Of a stretch of DNA of 64,000 nt, positions 49,842 through 58,084 are shown piece by piece. A program made the position numbers and the translations under genes. This DNA comes from JAHQVI01 sp963727575 (GTDB lineage Bacteria > Pseudomonadota > Alphaproteobacteria > Rhizobiales > Rhodomicrobiaceae): assembly GCA_963727575.1 (NCBI GenBank), contig CAVSIA010000034.1:57394-121393 (forward strand), written 5' to 3'. Each line of letters opens with the position of its first letter. The stretch's first letter is position 1. Under the pieces are notes generated by a model, which was not told the DNA's origin, ran no database searches, and saw only the letters and a program-made list of their open reading frames with translations.

Positions 49842-50628
49842 CTATGGAAAGATGCACGCCTCGCCGTTTCGGCTGCTCGGCTGGTTGCAATCCCAATCGT
49901 CGCCGGAATTGGTCAGGTGGGCATTCTTGGGCAGGGTCACCGCCACGCACGCCTTGTTGTTAGCCCGGAATCCGCGCTCGCATTTCCACCCCGGCCCGTA
50001 GGACGCGTCGTCGAAATAGGCGTGGTCCGGGATCGTCACGGCGATGCACGCCTTTCCGTCCGATCGGTATCCGCGATCGCATCTCCAGCCATCTTCCGAG
50101 AAGCCGTCTGAGAGATAGGCGTGGTCCGGAATGACGATCGCCTTGCACGTATCACCCGCCGAATGATAGCCGCGGTCGCATTTCCAGGCGCTGCCATAGA
50201 AATCATCGACCAGATAACCGTGGGCAGGCACCTCGATGGGGACGCATCCGTTGCCAGCTTCGGTGTAACCACGATCGCATTTCCAGCCGGACCCGTATGA
50301 GGTATCCGTCAGATAGCCGTTCAGCGGCACCTCGATCGGCGCGCACACCCCTCCGACCTCGCGATGGCCGAAATCGCACTCCCACCCACTGCCATAGAGA
50401 CGACTCCGTGGCGTGAGCATTTTCGGGGATCGCAACCGCCTTGCAGACGCCGTTGCTCAGTCTGAAGGCGCTGTCGCACGCCCAGCCGTCGCCATAGGAA
50501 ATCTCGTGAGCATTGGACGGCATCGGGCTTGCGCGCTCACCGGCCCGGAGAGGACCTGCCGCGGCGAGCGTCGCCAGAAAGATTGCTATCGCGGCAACGA
50601 GGCCGGCGATATTCGTGGAAAGCCGCAT
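49842..50628 (-). CDS. Secreted Cys-repeat protein (seven tandem repeats, one frame break)
   Basis: Reconstructed 261 residues. A signal peptide (IAGLVAAIAIFLATLAAAGPLRAG) is followed by seven tandem units of about 34 residues with consensus YGxGWxCxRGYxxxGxxCxxIxVPxxAYLxD, each with two cysteines probably forming one disulfide. The final unit is shortened (DWDCNQPSSRNGEACIF). The frame changes near 50399, inside the second unit; removing one base gives ATESSYGSGWECDFG. The repeats resemble short EGF-like modules found in secreted alphaproteobacterial proteins. A ligand-binding or adhesive role is possible but not shown. Confidence 0.75.
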
Positions 50629-50814
50629 CTTGCGAGTCCCTTTCCTGCGCTGGTGAGGCATCCCGTCCGGCGGGAAGATTGCCTGGGTGAACCGTCCTCG
50701 CATGTGTTGACCAACCCGCCGCTCACGGAAGCGAGCAGGTTGTGCGGCGATCGGTAAAAAATCCTGGCGGCGTCCACCGCCCGTCCGGGTCGGACGCGGG
50801 ACCGAATTCCGGTT

Positions 50815-50976
50815 CTATCCGCGATTGCGGTCCGCCGGTTCGGGCTCGGAAATCTCGTGCGTGTCCTGGTCCGGCGGCGGCGGTTCCTCGACTGGCGGAT
50901 GCTCGGAGCGGCCGTCGTCCTTCGGATCGCCCGCGGGCGCGTCGCGAGATGGCGGATCTTTTCGGTCATTCGACAT
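50815..50976 (-). CDS. Small disordered acidic protein (53 residues)
   Basis: A short open frame reading MSNDRKDPPSRDAPAGDPKDDGRSEH and ending EPADRNRG. It is Pro/Asp/Glu-rich with no hydrophobic segment and has a modest GGGAA ribosome binding site. Similar proteins of 50-60 residues are frequent hypothetical calls in Hyphomicrobiales. It is supported only by composition and start context, so treat with caution. Confidence 0.45.
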   Translation of the reverse strand: MSNDRKDPPSRDAPAGDPKDDGRSEHPPVEEPPPPDQDTHEISEPEPADRNRG

Positions 50977-51477
50977 CAGGGTTCCCGAAGCTCTGGATTT
51001 TCGGCGAACAGCGATCGCCGGTCCGGCCGCTTCAGATGAAGCGGCAATCGCCGTTGCGCTGCAGATGAATGTTCTTGCTGTACAGAATGGAAAAAGCGCC
51101 GCTCAGGAATGTATTTCTTGCTTTGGCGCAGCGTTCACAACTGTTCTTGTTTAACAAAATTTACCGCAATTTACAAGCTTCGCGGGAAGCAAACGCGGTT
51201 TTATACCAAAAATTGCACCGCCCGATTTTACGCGCCATGTCGTATCGACGACATATTTCTATCGATTTGATATCGCTTCAGGCGCCACTCCAAAGCACGA
51301 TCAGGCAAAGCATGTCCCCCGTGACGACGGGGATGGGAAGCGGTGTTCCTCAATCATCGCAGGCAAACCAATGGGTATAGATCATGGTCTTGTGGTTCGG
51401 ATCGAACGCTTCGAACCCCGAGGATTCATGCTGAGGGATCGAATCGGCAACCGGCATCCGCTTGATCGGAAATTGCT
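50977..51477. other. AT-richer intergenic region without a convincing gene
   Basis: About 500 bases without a convincing gene. The segment 51115-51260 is clearly more AT-rich than its surroundings (for example TGTTTAACAAAATTTACCGC) and contains the palindrome ATGTCGT-ATCG-ACGACAT at 51237-51254. A plus-strand open frame at 51069-51380 has unremarkable codon use and no recognisable family. TCCCCCGTGACGACGGGGAT at 51314-51333 is another short palindrome of the dispersed type. Confidence 0.5.
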
Positions 51478-51741
51478 CTAGAAATCCGAGGCCGAGAGGC
51501 GCAGATAGGGTTCCCGGCGTCGCGAATAGGCGCTCTGCGCCGCCCGCTCGATCTTGCCGCGATTCATGTCGAATACGCGCAGGAGCGTGTCCTCGTCGGC
51601 CTCCTTATGAGGACTCAACCGTTGAAGCACGTCCTCGTCCACCTGGAACGCGATCTCGAACGAAGCGTCGTGCCCCCAGAAGCTGACAAATCGCTTCGTC
51701 GGGTGAAAAACACGGGAGGCGTTTGGAAAGCTGAGGCTCAT
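51478..51741 (-). CDS. DUF1488 family protein
   Basis: 87 residues: MSLSFPNASRVFHPTKRFVSFWGHDASFEIAFQVDEDVLQRL, then a small C-terminal part with FDMNRGKIERAAQSAYSRRREPYLRLSASDF. This matches the compact DUF1488 family of alphaproteobacteria and other proteobacteria, whose members are often induced by stress but have no assigned activity. The position of the Tyr/Arg-rich end agrees with the family. Confidence 0.82.
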   Translation of the reverse strand: MSLSFPNASRVFHPTKRFVSFWGHDASFEIAFQVDEDVLQRLSPHKEADEDTLLRVFDMNRGKIERAAQSAYSRRREPYLRLSASDF

Positions 51742-51900
51742 CGGTACTCGCCTGAACGTATAGGCCCGAAAACAGACAGATCGCGCAATCCGATGCGGCG
51801 GGCCGAGCCGGCTTGGGATCCCTTACGGACGCGCAAGAGATCGCGCAAACCGAGCGACGCCTGCTGCGGTCCCGCGACCGCCACTCCTATCGAGTCCGCG

Positions 51901-52041
51901 TCACTTCTTGGTCGACTTCTTCGATGCGCTCGCCGAGCCGGGTATGTCCTTGAACACCGACACCCCGGCAGAAGCGGCGTCTTCCTTCTTTTTCTTCGGC
52001 TTCTTCAGTTCGCGATTTCCGCGCTGCTGTCCCTTGGCCAT
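51901..52041 (-). CDS. Conserved small basic protein (46 residues)
   Basis: Reads MAKGQQRGNRELKKPKKKKEDAA and ends ASASKKSTKK. The MAKGQxRxNREXKKPKK head is a recurring small protein of Hyphomicrobiales, strongly basic and probably nucleic-acid binding or disordered. An AGGAGACGG ribosome binding site lies directly ahead of the ATG at 52041, so translation is credible. No function is known. Confidence 0.75.
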   Translation of the reverse strand: MAKGQQRGNRELKKPKKKKEDAASAGVSVFKDIPGSASASKKSTKK

Positions 52042-52238
52042 TATCCGTCTCCTAATCGCGCCGATCCATCCGTGCGGTCAACGCTGCAGCAATGGCCCCC
52101 GCGACGAACGCGAAGGGCGGAGGCGCACGGCGCCTCGTCGGAAAATGATGCGACTGTGTGCCGATCCCCGCCAATGGCCAGGGCCGGACTGTAAAAGGGC
52201 ATGCGCGGCCCCGAAATCCGGGGCCGGCGATCATGCGC

Positions 52239-52451
52239 TCAGGGCAGAAGCTTGAGATTGTCGGCAGACATCTTGCCGCTCTTCTGGTCGGCGACGAGTT
52301 CGAAGCCTACCTTCTGGCCTTCCTGCAATCCGTCAAGGCCGGCGCGCTCTACAGCGCTGATATGGACGAAGGCATCGCGGCCGCCATCGTCAGGGGCGAT
52401 GAACCCGAAGCCCTTTTGGGCATTGAACCACTTAACGGTTCCCGAAGTCAT
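52239..52451 (-). CDS. Cold-shock-domain protein (CspA family)
   Basis: 70 residues: MTSGTVKWFNAQKGFGFIAPDDGGRDAFVHISAVERAGLDGLQEGQKVGFELVADQKSGKMSADNLKLLP. Both nucleic-acid-binding motifs, KGFGFI and DAFVH, are intact. It acts as an RNA chaperone in the cytoplasm. Genes of this family often have a long structured leader for cold regulation; the region upstream at 52452-52620 fits that position. Confidence 0.95.
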   Translation of the reverse strand: MTSGTVKWFNAQKGFGFIAPDDGGRDAFVHISAVERAGLDGLQEGQKVGFELVADQKSGKMSADNLKLLP

Positions 52452-52620
52452 AGGGAAACCCTTTCACAAGCATAGTTTAGCTCACCAGCAAAGCCGCCGG
52501 CCGTCGAAATCGCGTTTTCATGCAAGACTAGCGCTGGTTTCGCGCAAAATTTCTTCGGCGCGAAGCCAAGTTATCTGGCTTTCTATCGACGGTCGTAACA
52601 TGATCCCAAATCAGTGAAAA
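52452..52620 (-). promoter_or_regulatory. Probable leader and promoter of the cold-shock gene
   Basis: A gene-free stretch upstream of the cold-shock start, AT-rich around 52585-52645. Its length and position fit the long 5' leader typical of CspA genes. I see no specific cold-box sequence. Confidence 0.4.
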
Positions 52621-52829
52621 AACAAGTCACGCCTTTAAAATACATTCGATGCAAACAATGCTCCGGTTGGCGTGGCAGCCGGCCGGAGATATTTTGTGAG
52701 CGTTTTGCCACTCCGGGTTCCGTCACGCAGAGGCGGTCCGGGGCCGAGCGCGTCGCATCCGCGCCGGGTGAGCCGCCCTTGGGATGGCCGCGCCCGGCGT
52801 CGTCATGATCCGCATCGTTGGAGCTTGCT

Positions 52830-53694
52830 TTGATTTCTCTTCGCATTCGTCACAGGACCATTTACCGAGTACCGTCTGCCGGTGGCTCTCGGCCCGCATC
52901 GCATGATGCTCCGCCCAAGGGAGAGCCGCGAACTTCGCCTGATCTCCTATGACCTGAAGCTCGCGCCGGCCGCGACTTTAAACTGGGCCCAGGACGTCTT
53001 CGGCAATTCCATCGCAACGGCCACATTCCAGACCATGACGGCCAAGCTCGTCGTCGAGAGCCGCGCCGAACTGCAGCTCGATGCCGCCGCATGGCCGGTC
53101 TTCGACATCGCGGCCTCCGCGATCTTCTACCCGTTCGAATATTCCGCCGAGGAATGGACGGACCTCGGCGCGCTGACGGTCCAGCAATATCCCGACACGG
53201 ACGGGCGGCTGCGGGATTGGACCCGCGCATTCATCCGCAGCGAGCCGACGGACACGCTCGCGCTGCTCAAGGATCTCGGCGCCGGGGTTTCGCGCTGGAT
53301 CCAATACCAGAGCCGGGAGAACGAAGGCACTCAGTCGCCGATCGAAACGCTCGATCGCGGCTGGGGGTCGTGCCGGGACTTCGCCGTGCTGTTCGTCGAA
53401 GCCGCACGCAGTCTCGGCTTCGGAGCGCGCCTGGTGACCGGCTATCTCTACAACCCCGACCAGACGCTTGTCGGATCGAACGAGGCCGGCTCGACGCATG
53501 CCTGGGCCGAGGTCTTCGTGCCCGGTGCAGGCTGGATCGCCTTCGATCCGACCAATCGCAGCGTGGGCGGATCGAATCTGATCCCCGTCGCCGTCGCGCG
53601 CAACATTCAGCAGGCTGTTCCGGTGGCGGGAAGCTTCATCGGCATGAGCGACGCCTTCGAAGACATGGCCGTCGAGGTGTTCGTTACTTCGTAG
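52830..53694 (+). CDS. Transglutaminase-like cysteine peptidase family protein (one frame break)
   Basis: Reconstructed 287 residues. A TTG at 52830, behind GGAG, opens ISLRIRHRTIYRY, the normal N-terminus of this family; near 52868 (TACCGAGTACC) one extra base separates it from RLPVALGPHRMMLRPRESRELRL. The transglutaminase core has the catalytic triad: Cys in GWGSCRDFAVLFVEAARSLGFGARLVTGYLY, His in STHAWAEVFVPGAGWIAFDPTN and its aspartate. Without the joined N-terminus the protein would begin at GTG 52882 and lack its first strand. Possible role: peptide or isopeptide cleavage or crosslinking. Confidence 0.85.
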
Positions 53695-54068
53695 CAAGAG
53701 TGCCCCCGCTTCCATCCGTTTCAACCGCTTCTGCCATGATCGCGCCGGGCCGAGGCCGCCGCACTGTTCCGCCCGAGCGAAATTTCGGCCGAACCGGATT
53801 TGGCGACGCACTCCTTGCATGCTATCGGTTGAGTTAAATCGTAAATACAGCTGTCCAGCTTTGCACGGGTACCCGAAGGGATTCTCCGGAAGAGATCAAA
53901 TGCCGGTGGATGAATGGACGCGCTCCGGGTGGTCCCGCCGCTGTCCGGCGCCGAAAACACCCAGGCCACAGCAGCCATTAACCTCGGCGTTGGGTCACCG
54001 TGCCATCTTGCAGCAATCAGGCGACCGGGTTAAACCACGCTCAAGACGAATGCAGAGGGCAACAAAAA
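53695..54068. other. Intergenic region upstream of yggT, no gene
   Basis: About 370 bases without a supportable gene or clear terminator; it must carry the promoter of the yggT-DUF167-folD unit. I see no strong inverted repeat. Confidence 0.4.
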
Positions 54069-54362
54069 ATGATTTCGCTACTGAACTTTATTGCCATGGT
54101 GATCACGCTTTACATGTGGGTGGTGATCATCAGCGCGATCTTGTCCTGGCTCATCGCATTCAACGTCATCAACCGGCATAATCATGTGGTCTATACGATC
54201 TCGGATACGATGCATCGATTGACCGAGCCTGCGTTGCGGCCGATTCGCCGGAATTTGCCGGATTTGGGCGGCGTCGACATTTCGCCGGTTGTCCTCATTC
54301 TGGGCTTAATTCTGCTGCGCGATGTGATTATTGGGGACTGGCTCGTACGAGCGTTCATTTAG
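54069..54362 (+). CDS. YggT family membrane protein
   Basis: 97 residues with two membrane spans: LLNFIAMVITLYMWVVIISAILSWLIAF and VDISPVVLILGLILLRDVIIGDWLV. The joining segment DTMHRLTEPALRPIRRNLPDLGGVDISP is the YggT signature. The family is linked to osmotic tolerance and cell envelope integrity in other bacteria. It lies three bases ahead of the DUF167 gene, the usual yggT-yggU arrangement. Confidence 0.93.
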   Translation: MISLLNFIAMVITLYMWVVIISAILSWLIAFNVINRHNHVVYTISDTMHRLTEPALRPIRRNLPDLGGVDISPVVLILGLILLRDVIIGDWLVRAFI

Positions 54363-54365
54363 TGG

Positions 54366-54719
54366 GTGACAGCCAAGACCGACGATCTTTTGCCAGCGCG
54401 TGATGCCGCGAACGGCCTCATCATCAGCGTCCGCCTGACGCCGAAGGCGAGCGCGAATCGGATTACGGGCATCGAAAGGGATGCGGGCGGCGCCGTGTTC
54501 CTCACCGCCCGCGTCAGGGCCGTGCCGGAAAAAGGCAAAGCCAATACCGCGCTTGCGGCCCTGATCGCCGACTGGCTCGACGTCCCGAAATCGGATTGCG
54601 ATCTGGCGTCGGGCGGCAAGTCGCGGCTGAAACAGGTCCTGATCAGAGGCGACGCCGCGTCTCTTCGGGCCCAGCTCGAAAGCCGGCTGGCGGATCTCGA
54701 ATCAGGAAAGTCATCATGA
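54366..54719 (+). CDS. DUF167 (YggU family) protein
   Basis: 117 residues: GLIISVRLTPKASANRITGIERDAGGAVFLTARVRAVPEKGKANTALAALIADWL with the conserved KxSANRIxG and VxAxPExGKAN segments of DUF167. The start is a GTG at 54366 just after the yggT stop. Its TGA overlaps the folD ATG (ATGA). No function is established. Confidence 0.9.
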   Translation: MTAKTDDLLPARDAANGLIISVRLTPKASANRITGIERDAGGAVFLTARVRAVPEKGKANTALAALIADWLDVPKSDCDLASGGKSRLKQVLIRGDAASLRAQLESRLADLESGKSS

Positions 54720-55626
54720 GCGAGGCGCTGATCATCGACGGCAAGGCGATCGCGGAAGAGCTCCGCGAGCGAATTGCCGGGCATGTGCGCCTGCTGGACT
54801 CCGAGCACGGGGTGCGGCCCGGGCTGGCCACCGTCCTGGTCGGCGACGATCCCGCCAGTGAGGTCTATGTGCGCAACAAGCGCCGCGCCACGGAGGCCGC
54901 CGGGATGCGCTCCTTCGAACACCGGCTGTCCGCCGGATACGACGGAGGCGGAGTTGCTGGCGCTGGTCGACCGGCTCAACGCCGACGACGGCGTCGACGG
55001 TATCCTGGTGCAGCTCCCGCTGCCGCGCCACATCGAGGCGAGTAAGGTTCTGGAGCGGGTGGTCCCGGAAAAGGACGTCGACGGGTTTCATCCGCTCAAT
55101 GCGGGGCGCCTCGCGACCGGTCGGCCGGCGCTCGTGGCCTGCACGCCGCTCGGCTGCCTGATCCTGATCAAGACCGTCCGCCCCGACCTTTCCGGAGCCG
55201 AAGCGGTCGTCATCGGCCGCTCGAACATCGTCGGCAAGCCCGCCGCACAGCTTCTCCTGGCCGAAAACGCAACGGTGACGGTCGCGCATTCGCGCTCCAT
55301 CGATCTGCCCGGCATCGCCCGCCGCGCGGATATTCTGGTTGCCGCCGTCGGCCGGCCGGAAATGGTGCGCGGCGATTGGATCAAACCCGGCGCGATCGTC
55401 ATCGATGTCGGCATCAATCGCGTTCCGGCGCCGGAAAAGGGCGAAGGCAAGACCCGGCTGGTCGGCGACGTGGCATTTTCCGAGGCGGTCCCGGTGGCCG
55501 GGGCGATAACGCCGGTGCCGGGCGGCGTCGGTCCCGATGACCATCGCCTGCCTGCTGCTGAACACGGTTCGCGCCGCCGCGATGCGCAGGGGGCTGCCGG
55601 TCCCGGACATCGAAGCGGAGCTTTAA
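54716..55626 (+). CDS. folD: Methylenetetrahydrofolate dehydrogenase/cyclohydrolase FolD (two frame breaks)
   Basis: The bifunctional enzyme interconverts 5,10-methylene- and 10-formyl-tetrahydrofolate. Reconstructed length 302. Conserved parts: VGDDPASEVYVRNKRRATEAAGM with the catalytic Lys region, DGILVQLPLPRHI, EKDVDGFHPLNAGRL, then VVIGRSNIVGKPAAQLLLAENATVTVAHSRS for NADP binding and the C-terminal GGVGPMTIACLLLNTV. Frame changes occur at about 54935 (CCGCCGGATACG) and about 55534 (GGTCCCGATGACC); both are one extra base. The second would destroy the PGGVGPMT signature if real. The order yggT, DUF167, folD is tightly packed. Confidence 0.92.
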
Positions 55627-55752
55627 CGGGGCGGAGATCGCCAACCCCTAAAATGGGCGCGCCGGCAGGCGGAATAACAGGGCGATTGCCGTAAACGCAA
55701 GCTTTGCTATAGTCGCGGCGCGGAAGGCTGAAACAGGCGAAGGGAGGCTCGA

Positions 55753-55896
55753 ATGAGCGTTGATCTGTCCGAAGGCAACGAGAATATGGACTACCCGCAG
55801 CATCAGCAGACCTACGATCTTTTTACGGGGCTGGTCAAATATGGGACGATTTCTGTTGTTCTAATCCTGATTCTGATGGCGATTTTCCTGCTCTAG
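55753..55896 (+). CDS. aa3-type cytochrome c oxidase subunit IV (47 residues)
   Basis: MSVDLSEGNENMDYPQHQQTYDLFTGLVKYGTISVVLILILMAIFLL, a soluble head plus one membrane span. The head DYPQHQQTYDLF and the short length are typical of the alphaproteobacterial subunit IV that stabilises the aa3 oxidase. GGGAGG precedes the ATG. It lies 46 bases before pntAA, a usual position in this group. Confidence 0.88.
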   Translation: MSVDLSEGNENMDYPQHQQTYDLFTGLVKYGTISVVLILILMAIFLL

Positions 55897-55942
55897 TCCC
55901 AGCCAATCCAACCAACCCGCCTGCGGCGGCGCGGAGTCAATC

Positions 55943-57082
55943 ATGATCGTAGTAGCGGCAACCGCCGAGGGCGGCGGCGAGACGCGTGTCGCGCTCTCCC
56001 CGGAAACGGTTAAGAAATTCAAGTCGCTCGGCGCCGAGGTTCGCGTGCAAAGCAATGCGGGCCGGGGGTCGAATTTCACCGATCAGGCCTATGCCGACGC
56101 CGGGGCGCAGGTCGTATCGACGGCCGAGGAAGCCCTCAAAGGCGCCGATATCGTGCTCAAGGTGCGCCGGCCATCGGCGGCGGAGCTTGCGGCGATCAAG
56201 AACGGCGCGGTGCTCGCGGCGATTCTCGACCCCTATGGCGGCGGCGAGGAGATCGACGCGCTGGCCAAGGCGGGCGTCAATGCCTTCGCCATGGAGTTCA
56301 TGCCGCGCATCTCGCGCGCGCAGAGCATGGACGTACTGTCGAGCCAGGCCAACCTTGCCGGATATAAGGCGGTCATCGATGCCGCCGCGAATTTCCGCCG
56401 TGCCCTGCCGATGATGATGACCGCGGCCGGCACGGTTCCGGCGGCGCGCGTTTTCATCATGGGCGTCGGCGTTGCCGGGCTTCAGGCGATTGCCACCGCC
56501 CGGCGCATGGGCGCGGTCGTGTCGGCCACCGACGTACGCCCCGCGACCAAGGAGCAGGTCGAATCGCTCGGCGCGAAATTCATCGCCGTCGAGGACGAGG
56601 AATTCAAGCAGGCCGAGACTTCCGGCGGCTACGCCAAGGAAATGTCGGACGAGTACAAGAAAAAACAGGCCGAGCTGATCTCCAGCCATATCGCCAATCA
56701 GGACATCATCGTCACCACCGCGCTGATTCCGGGACGTCCCGCGCCGAAGCTGGTCACCAGGGCGATGGTGGAAAGCATGAAGCCGGGCTCGATCGTCGTC
56801 GATCTGGCGGCGGAGCGCGGCGGCAATTGCGAGCTGACCATGCCGGGCGAGACCGTCGATCATCACGGCGTCACCGTCATGGGGCCGCTCAACGTGGCCG
56901 GCCAGGTCGCGGGCAACGCGTCCAGCCTCTACGCCCGCAACCTCTATGCCTTCATCGAGACCATGGTCGACAAGAAGGAAGGTGCGCTGAACATCAACTG
57001 GGACGACGACATCGTCAAAGGCACTGCCCTGACGCGCGACGGGCAGATCATCCATCCGAGCCTGACGGGAGCGACGAAATGA
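55943..57082 (+). CDS. pntAA: NAD(P) transhydrogenase alpha subunit, soluble part (PntAA)
   Basis: 379 residues forming the NAD(H)-binding domain I of the proton-pumping transhydrogenase. VALSPETVKKFKSLGAEVRV and the segment MGVGVAGLQAIATARRMGAVVSATDVRP are conserved; the loop SLGAKFIAVEDEEFKQAETSGGYAKEMSDEY is the domain I mobile loop. The alphaproteobacterial form is split, with membrane part PntAB encoded next; the stop overlaps the pntAB ATG (ATGA). Confidence 0.96.
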   Translation: MIVVAATAEGGGETRVALSPETVKKFKSLGAEVRVQSNAGRGSNFTDQAYADAGAQVVSTAEEALKGADIVLKVRRPSAAELAAIKNGAVLAAILDPYGGGEEIDALAKAGVNAFAMEFMPRISRAQSMDVLSSQANLAGYKAVIDAAANFRRALPMMMTAAGTVPAARVFIMGVGVAGLQAIATARRMGAVVSATDVRPATKEQVESLGAKFIAVEDEEFKQAETSGGYAKEMSDEYKKKQAELISSHIANQDIIVTTALIPGRPAPKLVTRAMVESMKPGSIVVDLAAERGGNCELTMPGETVDHHGVTVMGPLNVAGQVAGNASSLYARNLYAFIETMVDKKEGALNINWDDDIVKGTALTRDGQIIHPSLTGATK

Positions 57083-57546
57083 GCAAGCCATCCCAAATGA
57101 GCCCTTCGCCATCGACGGTGCCCTCCGGCAGCAAGGGCCGCGGCATTGCCGCAACCCTCGCCGCAGCCGCCGTCGCGGGCCTCTGCACCGCCTCTCCGGC
57201 CTGGGCCTCCTCGGCCGGCGGGATCGTCGACCCGTTCGTCTTCCGCCTGTCGATCTTCGTGCTGGCGATCTTTGTCGGCTATTACGTGGTCTGGAGCGTG
57301 ACGCCCGCTTTGCACACGCCGCTGATGTCCGTCACCAACGCGATTTCGTCGGTGATCGTGGTCGGCGCGCTGCTTGCGGTTGCCGTGGAAGCGGTGGGCA
57401 CCGGGCCGGACGCCGCAGCCGGGGGCTTCAGCAGCTCGAAAATCTTCGGCTTCCTGGCGCTGATGATGGCCTCGGTCAATATCTTCGGCGGCTTCCTGGT
57501 CACGCAGCGCATGCTCGCCATGTATAAGAAGAAAGAGAAAAAATAA
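57079..57546 (+). CDS. pntAB: NAD(P) transhydrogenase alpha subunit, membrane part (PntAB)
   Basis: 155 residues. A long Ser/Pro/Ala N-terminal extension of about 45 residues, including the hydrophobic run AATLAAAAVAGLCTASPAWA, may be a signal-like segment; the core FVFRLSIFVLAIFVGYYVVWSVTPALHTPLMSVTNAISSVIVVGALL and LMMASVNIFGGFLVTQRMLAMYKKK is the usual three-span subunit. The N-terminal extension is not standard. It is followed by a lipoprotein gene whose ATG shares the last base of its stop (TAATG). Confidence 0.94.
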   Translation: MSKPSQMSPSPSTVPSGSKGRGIAATLAAAAVAGLCTASPAWASSAGGIVDPFVFRLSIFVLAIFVGYYVVWSVTPALHTPLMSVTNAISSVIVVGALLAVAVEAVGTGPDAAAGGFSSSKIFGFLALMMASVNIFGGFLVTQRMLAMYKKKEKK

Positions 57547-58073
57547 TGCGCGCGCCCGCTGGGTTGCCCGGCTTTCTTACGGCGCCGCTCGCGGCGTTTC
57601 TGCTTACGGGCTGTTTCCAGTCCGACGCGCCGCTGATCCAACCGTCACAGGCGGTCTATCCGTTCAAAACCATCAGTTTTCAGGACCAGGACGGCCAGAA
57701 GGCGGCGCTGAAGCGGGAGGGCGACGTCTACCTCTATTCCGAAGATGCCGCGCCGACGGCCACGCCGCACAAGCCGACGCCCGTCCTGCTCTATGACCTC
57801 GGCGAGCATAGCTATCTGGCGCAGGCGGAAGAAAACGGCAAAGCCGAGTATATTTTCGCCAAACGCGACGGCGACAAGGTGACATTCGCCTCGCTGTGCA
57901 AGGACGTCGATCCTGCGACGCTCAAAGCGCTCGGCATCGAGAAGGTCGGCGACGAGCAGAACATCTTCGCCGAGTGCACTGTAAAGGACCTGAACGCGCT
58001 GGTCGACCTTGGGAAAATGCCGGCGACCTGGACCAAACCAACCTCGACAGTTCAAATCCTGTCGATCGAATAG
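57546..58073 (+). CDS. Putative lipoprotein embedded in the pnt operon
   Basis: 175 residues. A signal peptide ends at the lipobox LLTGC (Cys23), so it should be lipidated. The rest, with FKTISFQDQDGQKAALKREGDVYLYSEDA and EYIFAKRDGDKVTFASLCKDVDPATLKALGIEKV, has a beta-rich pattern with no family I recognise. It starts on the last base of the pntAB stop codon and ends 11 bases before pntB, so it is translated as part of the transhydrogenase operon. A role in assembly or envelope sensing is only a guess. Confidence 0.75.
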   Translation: MRAPAGLPGFLTAPLAAFLLTGCFQSDAPLIQPSQAVYPFKTISFQDQDGQKAALKREGDVYLYSEDAAPTATPHKPTPVLLYDLGEHSYLAQAEENGKAEYIFAKRDGDKVTFASLCKDVDPATLKALGIEKVGDEQNIFAECTVKDLNALVDLGKMPATWTKPTSTVQILSIE

Positions 58074-58084
58074 CGGGGGGATTG

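Noticed and set aside
51069..51380. Possible plus-strand gene of 103 residues in the AT-richer gap
   Set aside because: No family resemblance, no good ribosome binding site and amino-acid composition unlike the neighbours.
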